A DNA stretch of 64,000 bases from Ehretia macrophylla (taxonomy: Eukaryota > Streptophyta > Magnoliopsida > Boraginales > Ehretiaceae). Of this stretch, positions 36,663 to 49,113 are shown in pieces. The position numbers were made by a program, and so were the translations under genes. The stretch's first letter is position 1; each line of letters begins with the position of its first letter. Below the pieces are notes generated by a model that ran no database searches, had not been told where the DNA came from, and worked only from the letters and a program-made list of their open reading frames with translations. The stretch spans positions 79,128,325 through 79,192,324 of the forward strand of contig CM075764.1 in assembly GCA_037974665.1 (NCBI GenBank), in the 5' to 3' direction.

Positions 36663-38690
36663 TTGTGTCTAGTGTTGTTTTGGGAAAAATTTAAACAAAA
36701 TGTGAAATTTTTTTTTAAAATGTTTTTGATCTTCATTTTTTTTGTGGATTTGTGGTGGATTTTCTGGTAATTGAGGAGTTGTGATGACGTATTGATTAGC
36801 TCTTATGAAGTGATTGAGGAGAGTAAAAGATTCTTGATTTTTTGAGGTAGTCTTGAATTGAAATTTTAGGATTGATTTTGATGAAGTTGAGGTGTGGGGA
36901 CTGTGATATTATGCCTAGGCTATTATGGTCCCATGGGTTGGTTGTGAGATGATGAGATATGATATGGTTGTGATATAAGTGCTCTCACTTGAGTAGTCTT
37001 GTTTACGTGCCTGAGCCCTTATAGTAAATAAAAAAAAGAACAAAAAAACAAAAACAAAAAAAAGCAAAAACAAAAATAAAAATAAAAAGAAAAACAAAGA
37101 AGAAAATGAAAAACAATTTTTTTTTTTTTTTTTACTTCTATCTCTTAGCCCCACTCTCCTTGTATTCATTGTCTATCTTTAGAGAAACCTGAATGAGTTC
37201 GTTTCACTACTACACCATGAGATCAATTGTTCCCCGAACCTTGTCCTTTTGTTAGAGTAATTGGAGCTGAAGTTTGAAAAAATTGTTGAAGCAACGAAGT
37301 CAAGATTTTTTGCCGAAGAGTAATAAAGCAATTTGAAAATAAAGAAAAAAAGAAAAAACAAAGATAGTTGACCAAGCCCTTAAAAGCTTGGTCGTGGTAC
37401 CAACATGGCCAAATTTCCACGTAGGTCAAAAAATGGATCAAGTCCACTTTAAAAAAAAAAAAGAAGAAGAAAAAAAAAGAATGGACTAATGTATTTTACA
37501 TGGCCAATTAGGCCATGTTGATCAACACGACTTGCAAAGGAAATATGGTGGATTCCTTTATAAAAAGCAGTAGCAACGAACAAGAAAAGGGGGGTTTTTT
37601 GTAGCAAACGACTTGGGAAGAAAACAGAGAACTTGACGGCGCAAAGAAAAGAAAATAAATAGGAGGCGGCAGAAAGCAATTGAGGAAAAAGAACAGAAGC
37701 TTAGCAGGGAGAAAAGAAAAACAAGCTTTGGGGCAGAAAGGTATTGAGCACGGCAGGAAGCTTTTGCATAAAAGAGGAAAAAGAGTAGCAAGCTTTAATC
37801 TTTTCTTCTGTGATCTATTGTTGATTCCAGCTTCTATTCGAGGTTTTTGTTAATCAATTACGGTATAGTTTAAATAGTTTTGACTTATTTGAATTAAGTT
37901 GTGAGGAAGTTTATAATAATTTCTTTTCATAATTTTGATTCAAATTCGTTAAACATGCGTAGCTAAATTATTGTTTAGGATATGATTACTATGCAATAGT
38001 TTAATTTTATGGTCTCGAACTTGGTTTGAATATTTTGATGCTACTTTTATATATTTGATTTACATGCTTTATTATTTATTTCCTATTAATTCATTATGCT
38101 TGTAACTAGTGTTTTATAGGAATTCATATGATATATCAAATATATAAATTGAGCTTTACTGCGAAAACTATAGGTTGTACCGTAGTTTTCTACACTTAAT
38201 TAATTAACTCGTAAGCCTAGGATTTTAGGACAAATCTATACTCCAACTAGATAATGGACTTGGGGATAGCGTTGCACCTCTAAACTAGGCCTAACTCGTT
38301 GATTAATTAGCTTTAGGTGATTAATTAATTAATTAGGCTTGTAGTTTAATTTTGCATCAAAATAGAAAATCATAAGTTTGGGCCTAGAATTAAATCTTTG
38401 CATAGGAATCTGTTCCCTAAACCTTTTTCAATTGTGATCAAACCTCACTTTTAGCTCTCGCATTTAATTTTAGTTTTCCCATTTAATCTTATTTTTTTAT
38501 TTTATTTTTAGTTAGCTTCCATTCAAAAACTTCAATTCATCATTTAATTTATTGCAATCACTTAGGCACTCTACACACACTTTTTTGCAAACTTTCAAAT
38601 TGCCTCCCTGTGGATTCGACCTCGCATTAGCACACGACACTACAATCACTCGTGTACTTGCAAGTTAAAACTTGGCTTAAGCACCCATCA
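36663..38690 (+). repeat. Athila/Tat-like LTR, left end uncertain
   Basis: The right part has CTCCCTGTGGATTCGACCTC (38605-38624), GTGTACTTGCAAGTT and the terminus CACCCATCA, all typical of the Athila/Tat LTR end. A TATA-like TTTATAAAAAG is at 37556-37568 behind the palindrome ACATGGCC-AATTA-GGCCATGT (37498-37518). Long A-rich runs lie at 37024-37110 and 37450-37482 with a T run near 37117-37133. No primer site follows, so it is a 3' or solo LTR, perhaps of the element ending at 24612. It differs strongly from the LTR at 6486-8085. Confidence 0.6.
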
Positions 38691-39056
38691 GTCTCAAAGA
38701 ATCACAGTGTGTAAAAATTGGCTTAGATTTGATCTTAATTTGTACCCTAAGCTAAGCACCCATCACTCTCAAAGAATCACAATGTATAACTCTGGCTCAA
38801 GAAATCGGGTTCAACCTATATATATACATTATTATCATAACCAATTCTATCTCACGGGTTCACAACCTATAGCTTTGGGTGCCCTCAAAGCCATCTAACA
38901 TTCAAAAGAGTCACTCCTAAGTTAGGTCAAATAGATAGGTTATATCCAATTATATCACACAAGGAACAAGTTTCACATAAAGCACATTGATCATGTAATG
39001 CACATTAGTCACATGAAGCACACGGTTCACATTTTGTCCACTTAACACACCATGCA
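38691..39056 (-). mobile_element. Interior fragment of a minus-strand Tekay-like element (element 3)
   Basis: From about 38950 the CACATTAGTCACATGAAGCA-type sequence resembles the leader of element 2 near 53560-53700. The continuation after the solo LTR (42096-42194) leads to a primer site. The left part contains a direct repeat of about 36 bp (38678-38713 and 38752-38787) with one copy overlapping the Athila-like LTR end. No gene is present. Confidence 0.5.
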
Positions 39057-42000
39057 TATAAGGTCCCATACTCAATTCTCGTGCATGAACATATTAATCG
39101 AATATTAATTATAATCAAGTTGCATTTGGGTTAATAGTATCGTATTATGTGTCTTTATAAGAATTAAATTAAACTTAGAAAATATATCAAACTAAGCATT
39201 TGTTTCAATTCAAGAGGAAAAGATTAACTTGGTAGGTACAATTGGATAGCTTGAGTGTTAAAAAGTTAGAAATATTAAAATTAGTACTTTACTTGTCATT
39301 TGGATTAAATAACTTATATGGCGTTTAAGCGTGGTTAATCAACCTTATTCTATAGATATTAATTAACCACTTTAAATAGTATACAAAATCATACTAGGCC
39401 ATAACTTATTAAACTCTGGATGCATTTGGACAATATGAAATTATAGAACTAGGTTAACCAATATAAGCATATTAATTATATACTGTTCTTAACTTATAAA
39501 AATAAAAAGGTTGTATATTAATTAAGTAATTTAATCTAACAAGAATATTAATAGGAATATACTTAAGGTTATTACTAAATGATTTTAAATAAATTAGTAA
39601 AGAGTGTTAACTTACATTAAGAATTAAATCAATATTAAGTAGCACTATAATTTATTGGCTCTTGGATAGGATTCAGTAGTTTTTGAATAGGATAGACATC
39701 TTAGCATCGTGATCCAATTGAACTAAGGTAGAGATGCTATATAAAGTTTTGTTAAGCTTTCGGCAGAGAGCACATAAAGCTAGTACATACATATAGTTAG
39801 CCTTTCATGACTGTAGCATTATCGAGCAAGGTGAGGAATTTCTTTTTATAAATGCATATCGATTGTAAATGATTAGCTCCAATTATAATAGTATAGATAT
39901 ACTAGATGGTAAGAATTTACGTGATGAAAGTTTTTGTTAGAAAGGCCGCATGTAAGATTAAATTTATGTTTGTGTGTATTGGTGCATTGAAGCATTAAGT
40001 TTAGTAATGTGTCTAGGAAAGTTGACGTATGAAACCAGTAGCAAATTTTACCTATGTATGTGATGCGAGAAGATATAATAGTTAGTGTGATGTTAACTTG
40101 GTGTAAAATAAGTTTAGTATGAAATTATCATGTTAAGTTAGTTATAACATTACCTTAAGAAAAGTCACATGTAATGTGCAATATTATGTAAATATAATAC
40201 AATGTGTGTGTGTACTGGTGTAATGACCTAGCAACTTGTGAAAAACATATGAAGGTTTATTTATAATAACTTAGTTAATCAAATGTATTTGACAATATAA
40301 CTTATTACACAACTAACAAGTTGTTAGAATTATTACTAATGTATAAATGTAATATATACAATGTAATTAAGAGGATGACTTATATTATGTGAACCTAGAT
40401 TGCAATAATGGTGTGATTCAAACTTAGCTTTTATTACATCCATAAGTCGTAAGGTGATAGTAATATTAAATATTAATTGAGAATTACATAAAAAGTATAT
40501 AAACATTTGTGTCGTAGTGTTGTAAGTTTAATTAGGAGGTTAATGTAGGAATTGGTAAATTGTTATTACATGCTTAATAGGTTTCACTCTAAATTGAAAT
40601 TGAATGAAAGGAAATACTACTAATGAGTTTGGTAATAAGAAACTTTTTGTTAAAGGTATCCAGATGACTTTTAAATGAATGAACTGTCTTAACTAGTTAA
40701 GATTACGGAATTTTTAGGAATGTGGATCTTAATTAAACTTAAATTTACCTAAGCTGTAACATATGTATAGAGTTATCTATTGATTATCAACCGGAGTAAG
40801 GTTTATTAAACATTTAAGTGACAACAATGAGTTGCTATGGGTTACATTCTAGTACCGGTATGTACGGGGACAACCTACCTAAGAGTTAATAGTTGGTTGT
40901 TTTGAATTCTTTCTAGCTAAACTATAAAAGTAACTGTTTGATAGCTCCACGACGCTAATGAGCTTAGCCAACTGGATTAGAAATCAAATATTAAATATTA
41001 AATGAGTCAGACTGTTAGTTATGTTATTAAGTGAATATGCTAGAATTGGTTAATTCGCTTGAATTTTCTTGAACTGTAACATGTGGAATTATGGTCTTAG
41101 TTGGGAATTAAGAGTTATTTGCTACTAGTAGCTACTAGTTGTTTAAACTTCCAGTGAATTAATATTTCTAATTGTCAAATGTACTCGTCCGGAACAACCT
41201 CTTTCATTGTTCTCCACCTATGTGTTTATCGAGTTGCGTGATCATAAATTGAAGAAATGTTACCAATTGTGTGTCACGTGATTACTCATGCATGTATGTA
41301 TTCTTTCGGGGGTTGCAACCTCAAGCACGATAGCGTTCACGAATGTCGGGTGACATAGGGCTTACCGGTGCTTCCGTGACTATCGTGGTCCTATTTCCTC
41401 TCTCGCTCGGCATTCCACCCTCAGAGAGACGAGTCATAGATTTCGAGTATAATCCGCAGTACCCTATCAGGAGAGATAAGAAGTTATAATCGTGATTCGA
41501 GGCCGGCCACCTCAATGGAAGTGAAATCGTAATGTATCCTTTGCAACATTATATATTATTGTACCATATCGTTTATCATACGTGGATAGGTTGTTAATGT
41601 TATCGTACTTGTAATGCATTGCATCATGATTTTCAATAGCCCCAAAACATTTTAAAAAATCTCCTTATTCCATCATCACTAAGCTTTCAAAGAGCTTACC
41701 CCCTTCTCCCTCCTTGTAGGTGGAATTTAGCTTGAAGTGGAAATTATCATTATGTGCCAAAATTGATTGATTACGTGCTCGAAGTTCCTTGCCTGTCATC
41801 TTTTGATATATGATCCAAGTTGTAAAGGCTAAAGTTTACTTACATTACTCTCGTGTAGAAGGGTAGCTATTGTTGAAACCCTAATTTGTAAAATAGTCGG
41901 GTAGTTTCCATGTCTCAGGTGGTGTAACACCCTTTTGTACTGGAATTATTGTTTAATAGCTAGTTATTGAAAAGATCTGTATACTTTATTTCTTTTACTG

Positions 42001-42090
42001 TTATAGAAAGTTATGTACATGAGACCGCAACGAGAGCGAACGTAGACTCTGACCTAGTCTTGTGAAGGGTTGGGTTTCTGGGTCATTACA
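39057..42090 (+). mobile_element. Solo LTR, family B (Tekay-related)
   Basis: About 3034 bp between the exact duplication ATGCA (39052-39056 and 42091-42095), ending GGGTCATTACA. The left terminus TATAAGG has lost the usual TG. It aligns by eye in opposite orientation with 49114-52563, for example 39195-39280 against 52310-52390. Confidence 0.78.
41680..41698 (+). other. Conserved LTR hairpin, family B
   Basis: Arms TAAGCT and AGCTTA, 6 bp perfect, 7-base loop. Compared with TGAGC/GCTCA of other LTRs, a G-C pair became A-T on both sides. A pyrimidine tract (41699-41716) and TAG|G (41717-41720) follow. Confidence 0.65.
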
Positions 42091-42179
42091 ATGCATGCAC
42101 ACATTCTTTCAAGACAAGTTCACATCAGAACTTCTACCCGACAGTCCGAGGACCCTATCCTGACTTATAAGCTATCTAA

Positions 42180-42191
42180 GCTCTGATACCA
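42180..42191 (-). other. Primer-binding site of element 3
   Basis: GCTCTGATACCA, reversed initiator Met primer site, 3 bases from the LTR at 42195. Confidence 0.85.
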
Positions 42192-45100
42192 TCCTGTCAT
42201 GACCTCATTTTGCTAATACGATCTCTTATACCACCGCTAGCCTAATAATCATAATTACTTCAACACCGCTCAATCCAGGATCGTGATGCCACGAGCTTAA
42301 GAAGATCACTCCTCCTAAGTTCGCTAAGGCGCATTATGTTAGCCCGTGCACTAATAACCGCTAGAATCCAAATCATCATTTTATTATCAAGAAATACGTC
42401 TCCGCAAGTAATAGCACTAAAGAGTTCGGATACGACGGTTGGTCATTTGGTATAACAATTAGATATAACTTATAAGTCATTTTCCTTGATATACTCAGTA
42501 AGCTTTTCATCTTCCTTAGGTGACCCTAACTCTTATATTATTATTCATACCTAATTCCCGTAGCCTAAGCTCTTCTGAAAATGAAATTTGATTAGCAACT
42601 TAAAGACATCATTAGAATCAGTGATTAACCTAACAGTATTATTGTGATGATCTTTAATTGAATCTGAAACTACCCGATTCAACCTATTATGGTCCAACGA
42701 AACAACTAAGCCTTAGATGAATACCTATTGACATATAATTAAGTATATGAACCCTAAATCCAAGTTATAATCCATAAGTACACAAGATAGGAACATAAGT
42801 TAAATATATAACCGAGTACTTGATTCAAAATGTACCATTGTAAGTCTAGCAAATACGAACATGCCAAGTGGGTTAGCAACCTACTTCAAAAGTCTACCAT
42901 AACCAACTCAAAACGGCAACATACATATCATGCATAGACAAGGCTCCAAACACAAATATATGCAAGTCCAAGACAAGATAAACATCATTCTACAAACATA
43001 TCAAAAATCAGGCTCAACCACGACCTCCTCAGTCATGTACTGCATATACTCTATCTTAGGCTCACCTGAAATGTTAGCAAATGAGAGTGAGTTTCTACCA
43101 ACTCAGTGAGGGATAGGGGATAGAGGAGATTTTATAAAGCATTCTTTTAGTTTGAAAACCCTTTTTGAAATCATGCCATGCAACAATAGATGTACAGCAA
43201 GTACGATAGCTCAACTAACAGTAAGGTATATAAGCATTCATTATGGATACATTCGCTTTGCTGATGCAATCTCCTTATATCACCTTCACGATCACTTCCC
43301 TGATACAACAAGCAATACTTTGCATGTATGCTAACTACGACCCACACCCTATGAACACCCAGTTCATTTAGGTTAGGGAATAGAACATCGGTAGTCATGT
43401 TGTCGCCTGGCAAGCCTAATGCCGCCCAGTGTAGCACGAATGCTACCGCACCTATTTTTAAGGTTGCAACCCTTCACTTCGTTTCACTTCGTTTCACTTC
43501 GCTTTTCACATGAAAATTTAACAAGTGACACGTATTCACGGCAATTACAGATAGACATAAAGGAACGGGTAACGAAGTAGGTCACCCGTTTGTTTCTTAT
43601 AACATGTCATTGCTCTTGAAACAATTCCAGCAAACTCACTAGACCATTGGTACATATTAACATCATACTAGGCCTTAAATGCATGATAGACTACTCAAAT
43701 CCAATATGCAAGCTTAGTTTATGAACATGCTTCCACGACATCCTATACACACATGAGACATGTTATAAGATGATTAGTATGCACAAATATACCATGTGAC
43801 CACATAATCTAGCATACAATCATGATTTGATAGCATTTGGAACACATGCACTTAAAATACCAAGGAATGCAAACTGGGAAACTCAAACTATACATGCATG
43901 ACATTTTCTAGTTCTTCTAATACCCTTAAAGTTCTTAGAAGTTTATGAAATTGCACAGGGACATAGTTCATTAAATGTAGATAGTCCTAGAATTAAATGG
44001 ATCCGAATTCGGAATTGAATTCAAAAAGATATGGCTCTTGGAAAAAAGTTGCGCAGTATGCCAGCTCCAGCGCGAGGTTGCCCAACTTATTGGAATGGCT
44101 TTAAACGAGGGGGTTCTATTCATAATCTGAACAAGCACTCGACATGAAGTTTGTTCTACTATGTCTTATACATAACATAACCAAAAATGAGCTTCATTCA
44201 TTGAGTTTTACTAGGTCAAAACGTCTGTGCAATGTCAGTGCACAAGTTACCTACTTGAATTTCAGCATGCAATGAACTCTTGTATTCATAACTTACTGAA
44301 ATTGTTTTGAAACATGTCTTTAACCACGAAATTTGCACATGCACCAAACATGAGATATGCTCTATTATGAGTCTAGTATAACATATATAAAAATCAGCCA
44401 AATCCATTAAGGTTTACTATCCCAAATCTAACATGCAAAGGCAGTGTACGCGAATTTGAACATGCAAGCAATAGTTGGCTGAAATCAACCAAAAACACAC
44501 TCTTAATGACAAAACTAGTGCATGAATTGAACATGAGATATGTTCTACTATGAGTCTTGTTTGATATATCTTGAAATCAGCCAATTACATCAAGGTTTAC
44601 TATAGCAAATTAGTTAACCAAAATCAGTGCGCAGGATTTCACAAACTGCCTACATTCACAACTTTCTTGCAATATCATCAAATTTAGCAACATGCATGGC
44701 TATATAACATAATATAATGCTTATGAACTTTCAAAAATAGTTTAATCCCTCACCTAAGCTCATCAATTCAAGGAATTAACAAAAGGAATGGTAGAGAATA
44801 GCCAAAAGTTGAGCTGGATATTCCAGATTTCCTTCTTCTTCACCTTCTCTCTTTTCTTTTCTTGTTTTTTCTCTCCCTCACTCTCTCTTCTTAGCCGTGG
44901 CTCTCTCCCTCTCACTCTATTAGATTGTTGTGTGTGTTGTGTGTATTAGATAGTGACATAAAGGGTTAAGCAAAGTGGAGGTAGTTGTGGACTTAATTGC
45001 TAGACAAATGAGCATGATTCTATTATGACAAAGACCAAAACTACACTCCAAAGAAATTGTCTTCTCTCTCTTCTTTCAGCCGTGCCACTCCCCTCTCATT

Positions 45101-45766
45101 GAATCAGATTGTTATGTTATGATAGTGGTTTAAATGGTTAATGCAAAGTGGTGGTGGTTGAAGGCTTAATGGCAAGACACAATCATGACATTTTATGACA
45201 AAAGCTAAGTTTATACTCAAAAGCAAAGTTTTTTCTCTCTTCTTCTCATGCATGGCTGGCCAAGGGGCTTGTCTTCTTGCTATTGTTTTTTGTGTCATGC
45301 AATATAATAAGTGTAATGTTGTGGGATGAGGGCTAAGCAAGTTGTACAAAAGACCATCGTGACTTTTACCTAGGTTATATTATTCCTAGTTTAGTTGTCT
45401 TTTTGTTGGTTAGTTGAATTTAGTAGTTATTGTTATCTAGTAATAAATAATTCAGATTTGCACTAGTTAACTAACTTAAAACTAGGTAGTTAGCTCATCT
45501 TGCAAGAAAAATACCCATGGCAACTTAAGCATGCAAAAGAGTACACATGGCACTTAACTTTCTATGACTAAGCAATTACACTTATTATTCCTTTTTCTTT
45601 CCTATGGTAGCCGGCTATTAAGACCTTTTCTTCCTATATATATATAAATTTATATGACACTAAGGTGCTTGGTAGACTTGGTCAAAAGTCAACTCTAAGT
45701 TAAAATTGCTAAGTCAATGGTCAAAACTTTTCTAATTACGTTAATTGAAATATTTAAAGGTGTTAG

Positions 45767-48087
45767 TGAAAGCGCATAAAGGCATCAGCTTCATAATGAA
45801 GGCGCTAAAGGGCGTCAGCTTCAAAATGAAGGCGCATAATGGCGTCAGCTTCAAAAGCGGGAGCACAATGGGATTGTCTCGAGATATGTAAATAACAAAA
45901 ACATGCAAGCGCATCAGAAATAATAACAATTAAAAATTTGCATGTTGGCAAGTTGTATTCACAAAATCTCAAGAGTAAATTTGTAACTTGTACATAAAGA
46001 AAAAATAGATAAGAGTATATACTACTGTAACGCCCCGGCTAAGTGAATACCCCGAAGGGCAGAGGCCCACCAGCGACACCACATATGCAGGTATTGTCCG
46101 CTTTGGGTTACTACATTGGGCCCCTCACGGTTTGTCCCTTCCTGCCCACTTGGACTAGAAAAGGCGCCTGCACGGATAAAGGGACACTTCTACATATATC
46201 CAGTAGCCCAGAACCCTCCGTAGTCGATGTGGGATATTACAACTACTATATACATTTGTATTTAAAATGAACATATATATAAGAATACCTTGCATGGAGA
46301 ACTTAGATGTGCGCCAAAAGAAGATCTTGACTCGGACAAAACTCCTTCGCATGTACAAAGGCCGTAGTTGGTCCACGGATATCCAAAAACAACGAGTACT
46401 ACTAACAAATTAAAGTGCTAGCAATAGTTAGTATACTAGAGCTTGTATGTAGAGTTGTAAAGCAAGATGCAAAAGTTCTCTATCCTTTCTTGCTTTGGCT
46501 GAAACTATTAAGGAAGAAGGAGAGAATTTTTGGTCTTCTTTTAGTGTGTGTGTCGTGTAGATCAAGAGAGAAAAGAAGAATAAACTTTGCCCTTTTTATA
46601 GATGCAAGACATTGTCAAGATCGCACCAAGTGGCAATCATCAAAAGCTATCAAATATAAGATGACGCCAAGTGTTTTAAATCTTGCATGTGAGGTGCCAA
46701 ATGTCCTCTTTCTCCTTTGCATGGGGCGGCCAAGTGTTCATCAAAAGCAAGACAACTTTTGCTTTATTATGCATGTGTGACAAGTGGAAAGAAAGAGAAA
46801 AAGTTTGTCTCCTTTTTGCCAAGTATTATCTTTCTTGGATTTCTAAGATTGTGCCGTGTGTCTAACATGCACAACTATAAATTAATTATCCCTTGACCCT
46901 TCAAGAATAAATAATTCCTAATATGAACTTTTTATATTTATACTTTGACCCCAAAACTTTCTATAATTATACTTTTGGCCCACTTAACCATTAATGGCCA
47001 GAATAACACCGTTAACACTTTAACGTGTTTCTAAACTCAATACCAATCTCATAAATTGCTTTATTCATGATACTCTAAGTATGTGACTTTCTAGGTTTAC
47101 GACCGTATAATGATAAAGGATCGATTCCGAAAATGTCTCTGTCATTTTTTGGAATACCTTCATGTTCATGAGTGACGCGCTAGCAACAAACGTATCATGA
47201 CAATATATACAGTAATGAAGTCCAATTCCAATGAACCTATTTACAGTTACAAATTAGTGTGCAGTCCGATCCTTCTGTTAAAATGTTTCGATTGTTATGG
47301 GGACCATGAAATGATTAAGTCCACTAAACGATTCTATGTATAGATCTAATTCGGTGGAATGAGAGATGACATCTATGGAAAAACATAATTCCATCGTTCA
47401 ACTATCTCGACCGAGGATTTCTCATTTCAGACAACCGACACTAGATCGCATAGGACATCGCCTCACTGTTGGAGGTTAACAGATCCTATCTTGACAATTA
47501 CCTGTCAGTCTCTATATCACAATAGTAAAATGCAAGAGGTTGTATCTCTCCCTCAAAGAAGGCGAACATTGTCCAAATACAAGATTTAGCCCCTGATATA
47601 GCCGACAGCTGTAATTTCTCAAGTCAAAGGATTAATTTGCACAATTTGCAACGGATGACAAACTATTAATCCAAAGTCATGTAGTTTGTCACTCTGGTCA
47701 CATTCAACGATCCGTTCTACTAACGATCACTCATATGTGAGTTAATCGCATCCCTATGCTGTTGTAGCTCAACGCTCGCTACCCTTTTCCATCAACATCT
47801 CTATGTTAATCAAAGGTAACTACATATGATAGTCCGTACTTGATTATTCTAGTCTTGGTCGAATAATCTAAGGACTATGAATGCTTTTGAACGTTTATCA
47901 TGACAAAGAAACATGCCATTGAATTCTCAACACTTTAAGAATATATTTCTTCTCTGAAAAACATTGAGGACACATTCATATAATTGAACGGAGAATATGA
48001 ATATCCAATTAACATGTCATTCAGATTTACATCAAAATGCCCTATATAGGCCATCTAACTATATAGCATTAGGGCATATCTCTAACA
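45767..48087 (-). mobile_element. Solo copia LTR carrying a TRIM LTR
   Basis: TGAAAGCGC to CATATCTCTAACA with the exact duplication GTTAG (45762-45766 and 48088-48092). It is the same family as 13150-14805, about 2.1 kb without the nested TRIM LTR. Three units of about 30 bp (45772-45801, 45802-45831, 45832-45860) sit at its very end and are not present in the other copies. Confidence 0.88.
46026..46241 (-). mobile_element. Solo TRIM LTR
   Basis: 216 bp, TGTAACGCCCC to GGGATATTACA, with the exact duplication ACTAC (46021-46025 and 46242-46246). It is closely similar to the LTRs of the complete TRIM at 11549-12105. Confidence 0.92.
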
Positions 48088-48280
48088 GTTAGAAGACTAC
48101 TAAATTATAAAAATCCATGTAGAAGTCATATATGTCTTACTTGCTAAGTTAAATGAAACACTACACATTTCCTAATTCTTGTAAATTAGGCACATATTAA
48201 TCAAACATCTAATTAAAATAAACAATTGCACATAATATCATGTAAATGCATATAGGTTTTATGTCGGGCTTTACATCAGG

Positions 48281-49113
48281 AAATTCTTTCACAATTGGAA
48301 CTTCATTCAACTTTAATTTTTCAGAAGGTTGATTAATCAGGTAAGCTAAATATGCATCACAACCCTTATTCAACAGTTTGGAGGCTTTAGTAGAAGAAAT
48401 AAAAAGAACCCCAACAGATTTACGATTCCCCGCTATTTCAATTACTGGCTGAATAGGCATCTGAAGTTTGACTATTTTAGTTCTACAGTCAAGATATGCA
48501 TAGTATTCAGCTAACTAGTCCATCCCCAATATAACCTCAAAGTCCCGGAAGGGCAATATAATAAGATTGGTAGGAAAATTATGACCCTTAATACATAGAG
48601 CACATGTTTTGCATACAGATTTAGTAATAAACTTTGTACCTATAGGTGTACTAACTTCAATTCTATATGGCAGTTTATCAATTTTCAATTCAACACGTTG
48701 TGCACAAAGATGAGTAATGAATGAATGAGTTGCTCCAAAATCTATTAAAACTTTTACTGACTAATTATTAATAAGGAATGTACTTTCAACTATAGCATCC
48801 GTATCTGGTAGCTCCTCATGGTCAATAGTATAGACCCTGACTTGAACCATCTGTATCGGAGCACCACCTGCAGCTCTAGTCTGAGTAGCATGACCTGAAG
48901 TCTGGCCCTGCACATTCTGATACTTAGGGCAATCTCTAGCCCTATGTTGGTCACTTTCGCATCCAGTACATTTTTCAGCTTTTCTCCAACAGCTTGCCTC
49001 TAAATGGCCCATATAGTTACAATTGGTGCACTGCTGGTCTTGTCTTGCAGTAGTGCCTTCAATAGAGGCTCTAAAAGCAGAAGTAGTTGTACTACCCTGC
49101 TGTGATCTAGTCT
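48281..49113 (-). pseudogene. Element 2: gag C-terminus, protease and start of RT
   Basis: Minus-strand continuation of the gag frame that starts at 53503, resumed after a solo LTR. Two zinc knuckles, CTNCNYMGHLEASC and CTGCESDQHRARDC, are followed by LPDTDAIVESTFLINN. The protease core reads VLIDFGATHSFI, with D-F-G in place of D-S-G, then VILGMD with a stop behind it. STKASKLLNKGCDAYLAYLI and VPIVKEFPDV match the same region of the Tekay element at 30126-30245. The frame ends abruptly where the LTR of element 3 begins. Several in-frame stops make it a pseudogene; the frame itself is largely kept. Confidence 0.85.

Larger units (their letters stand above)
42195..48275 (-). mobile_element. 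5' LTR of element 3, split by a copia solo LTR
   Basis: It starts TGTCATGACC next to the primer site and ends GGGCTTTACA; net length is about 3.75 kb after removing 45767-48087 and one duplication. It is inserted in the pol frame of element 2, which stops matching at 48281. A decamer repeat (CGTTTCACTT, three units) is at 43473-43505. The hairpin TGAGTT/AACTCA is at 43088-43105, with CATTTCAG|G next to it in the sense direction. Confidence 0.75.

Noticed and set aside
36915..37169. Phe-rich minus-strand frame
   Set aside because: It is a translation of the A-rich low-complexity run at 37024-37110.
6486..38690. LTRs 6486-8085 and 36663-38690 as the pair of a single Athila element
   Set aside because: They agree only in short U5 words and in the CATCA end, far less than expected for one element; kept as separate.
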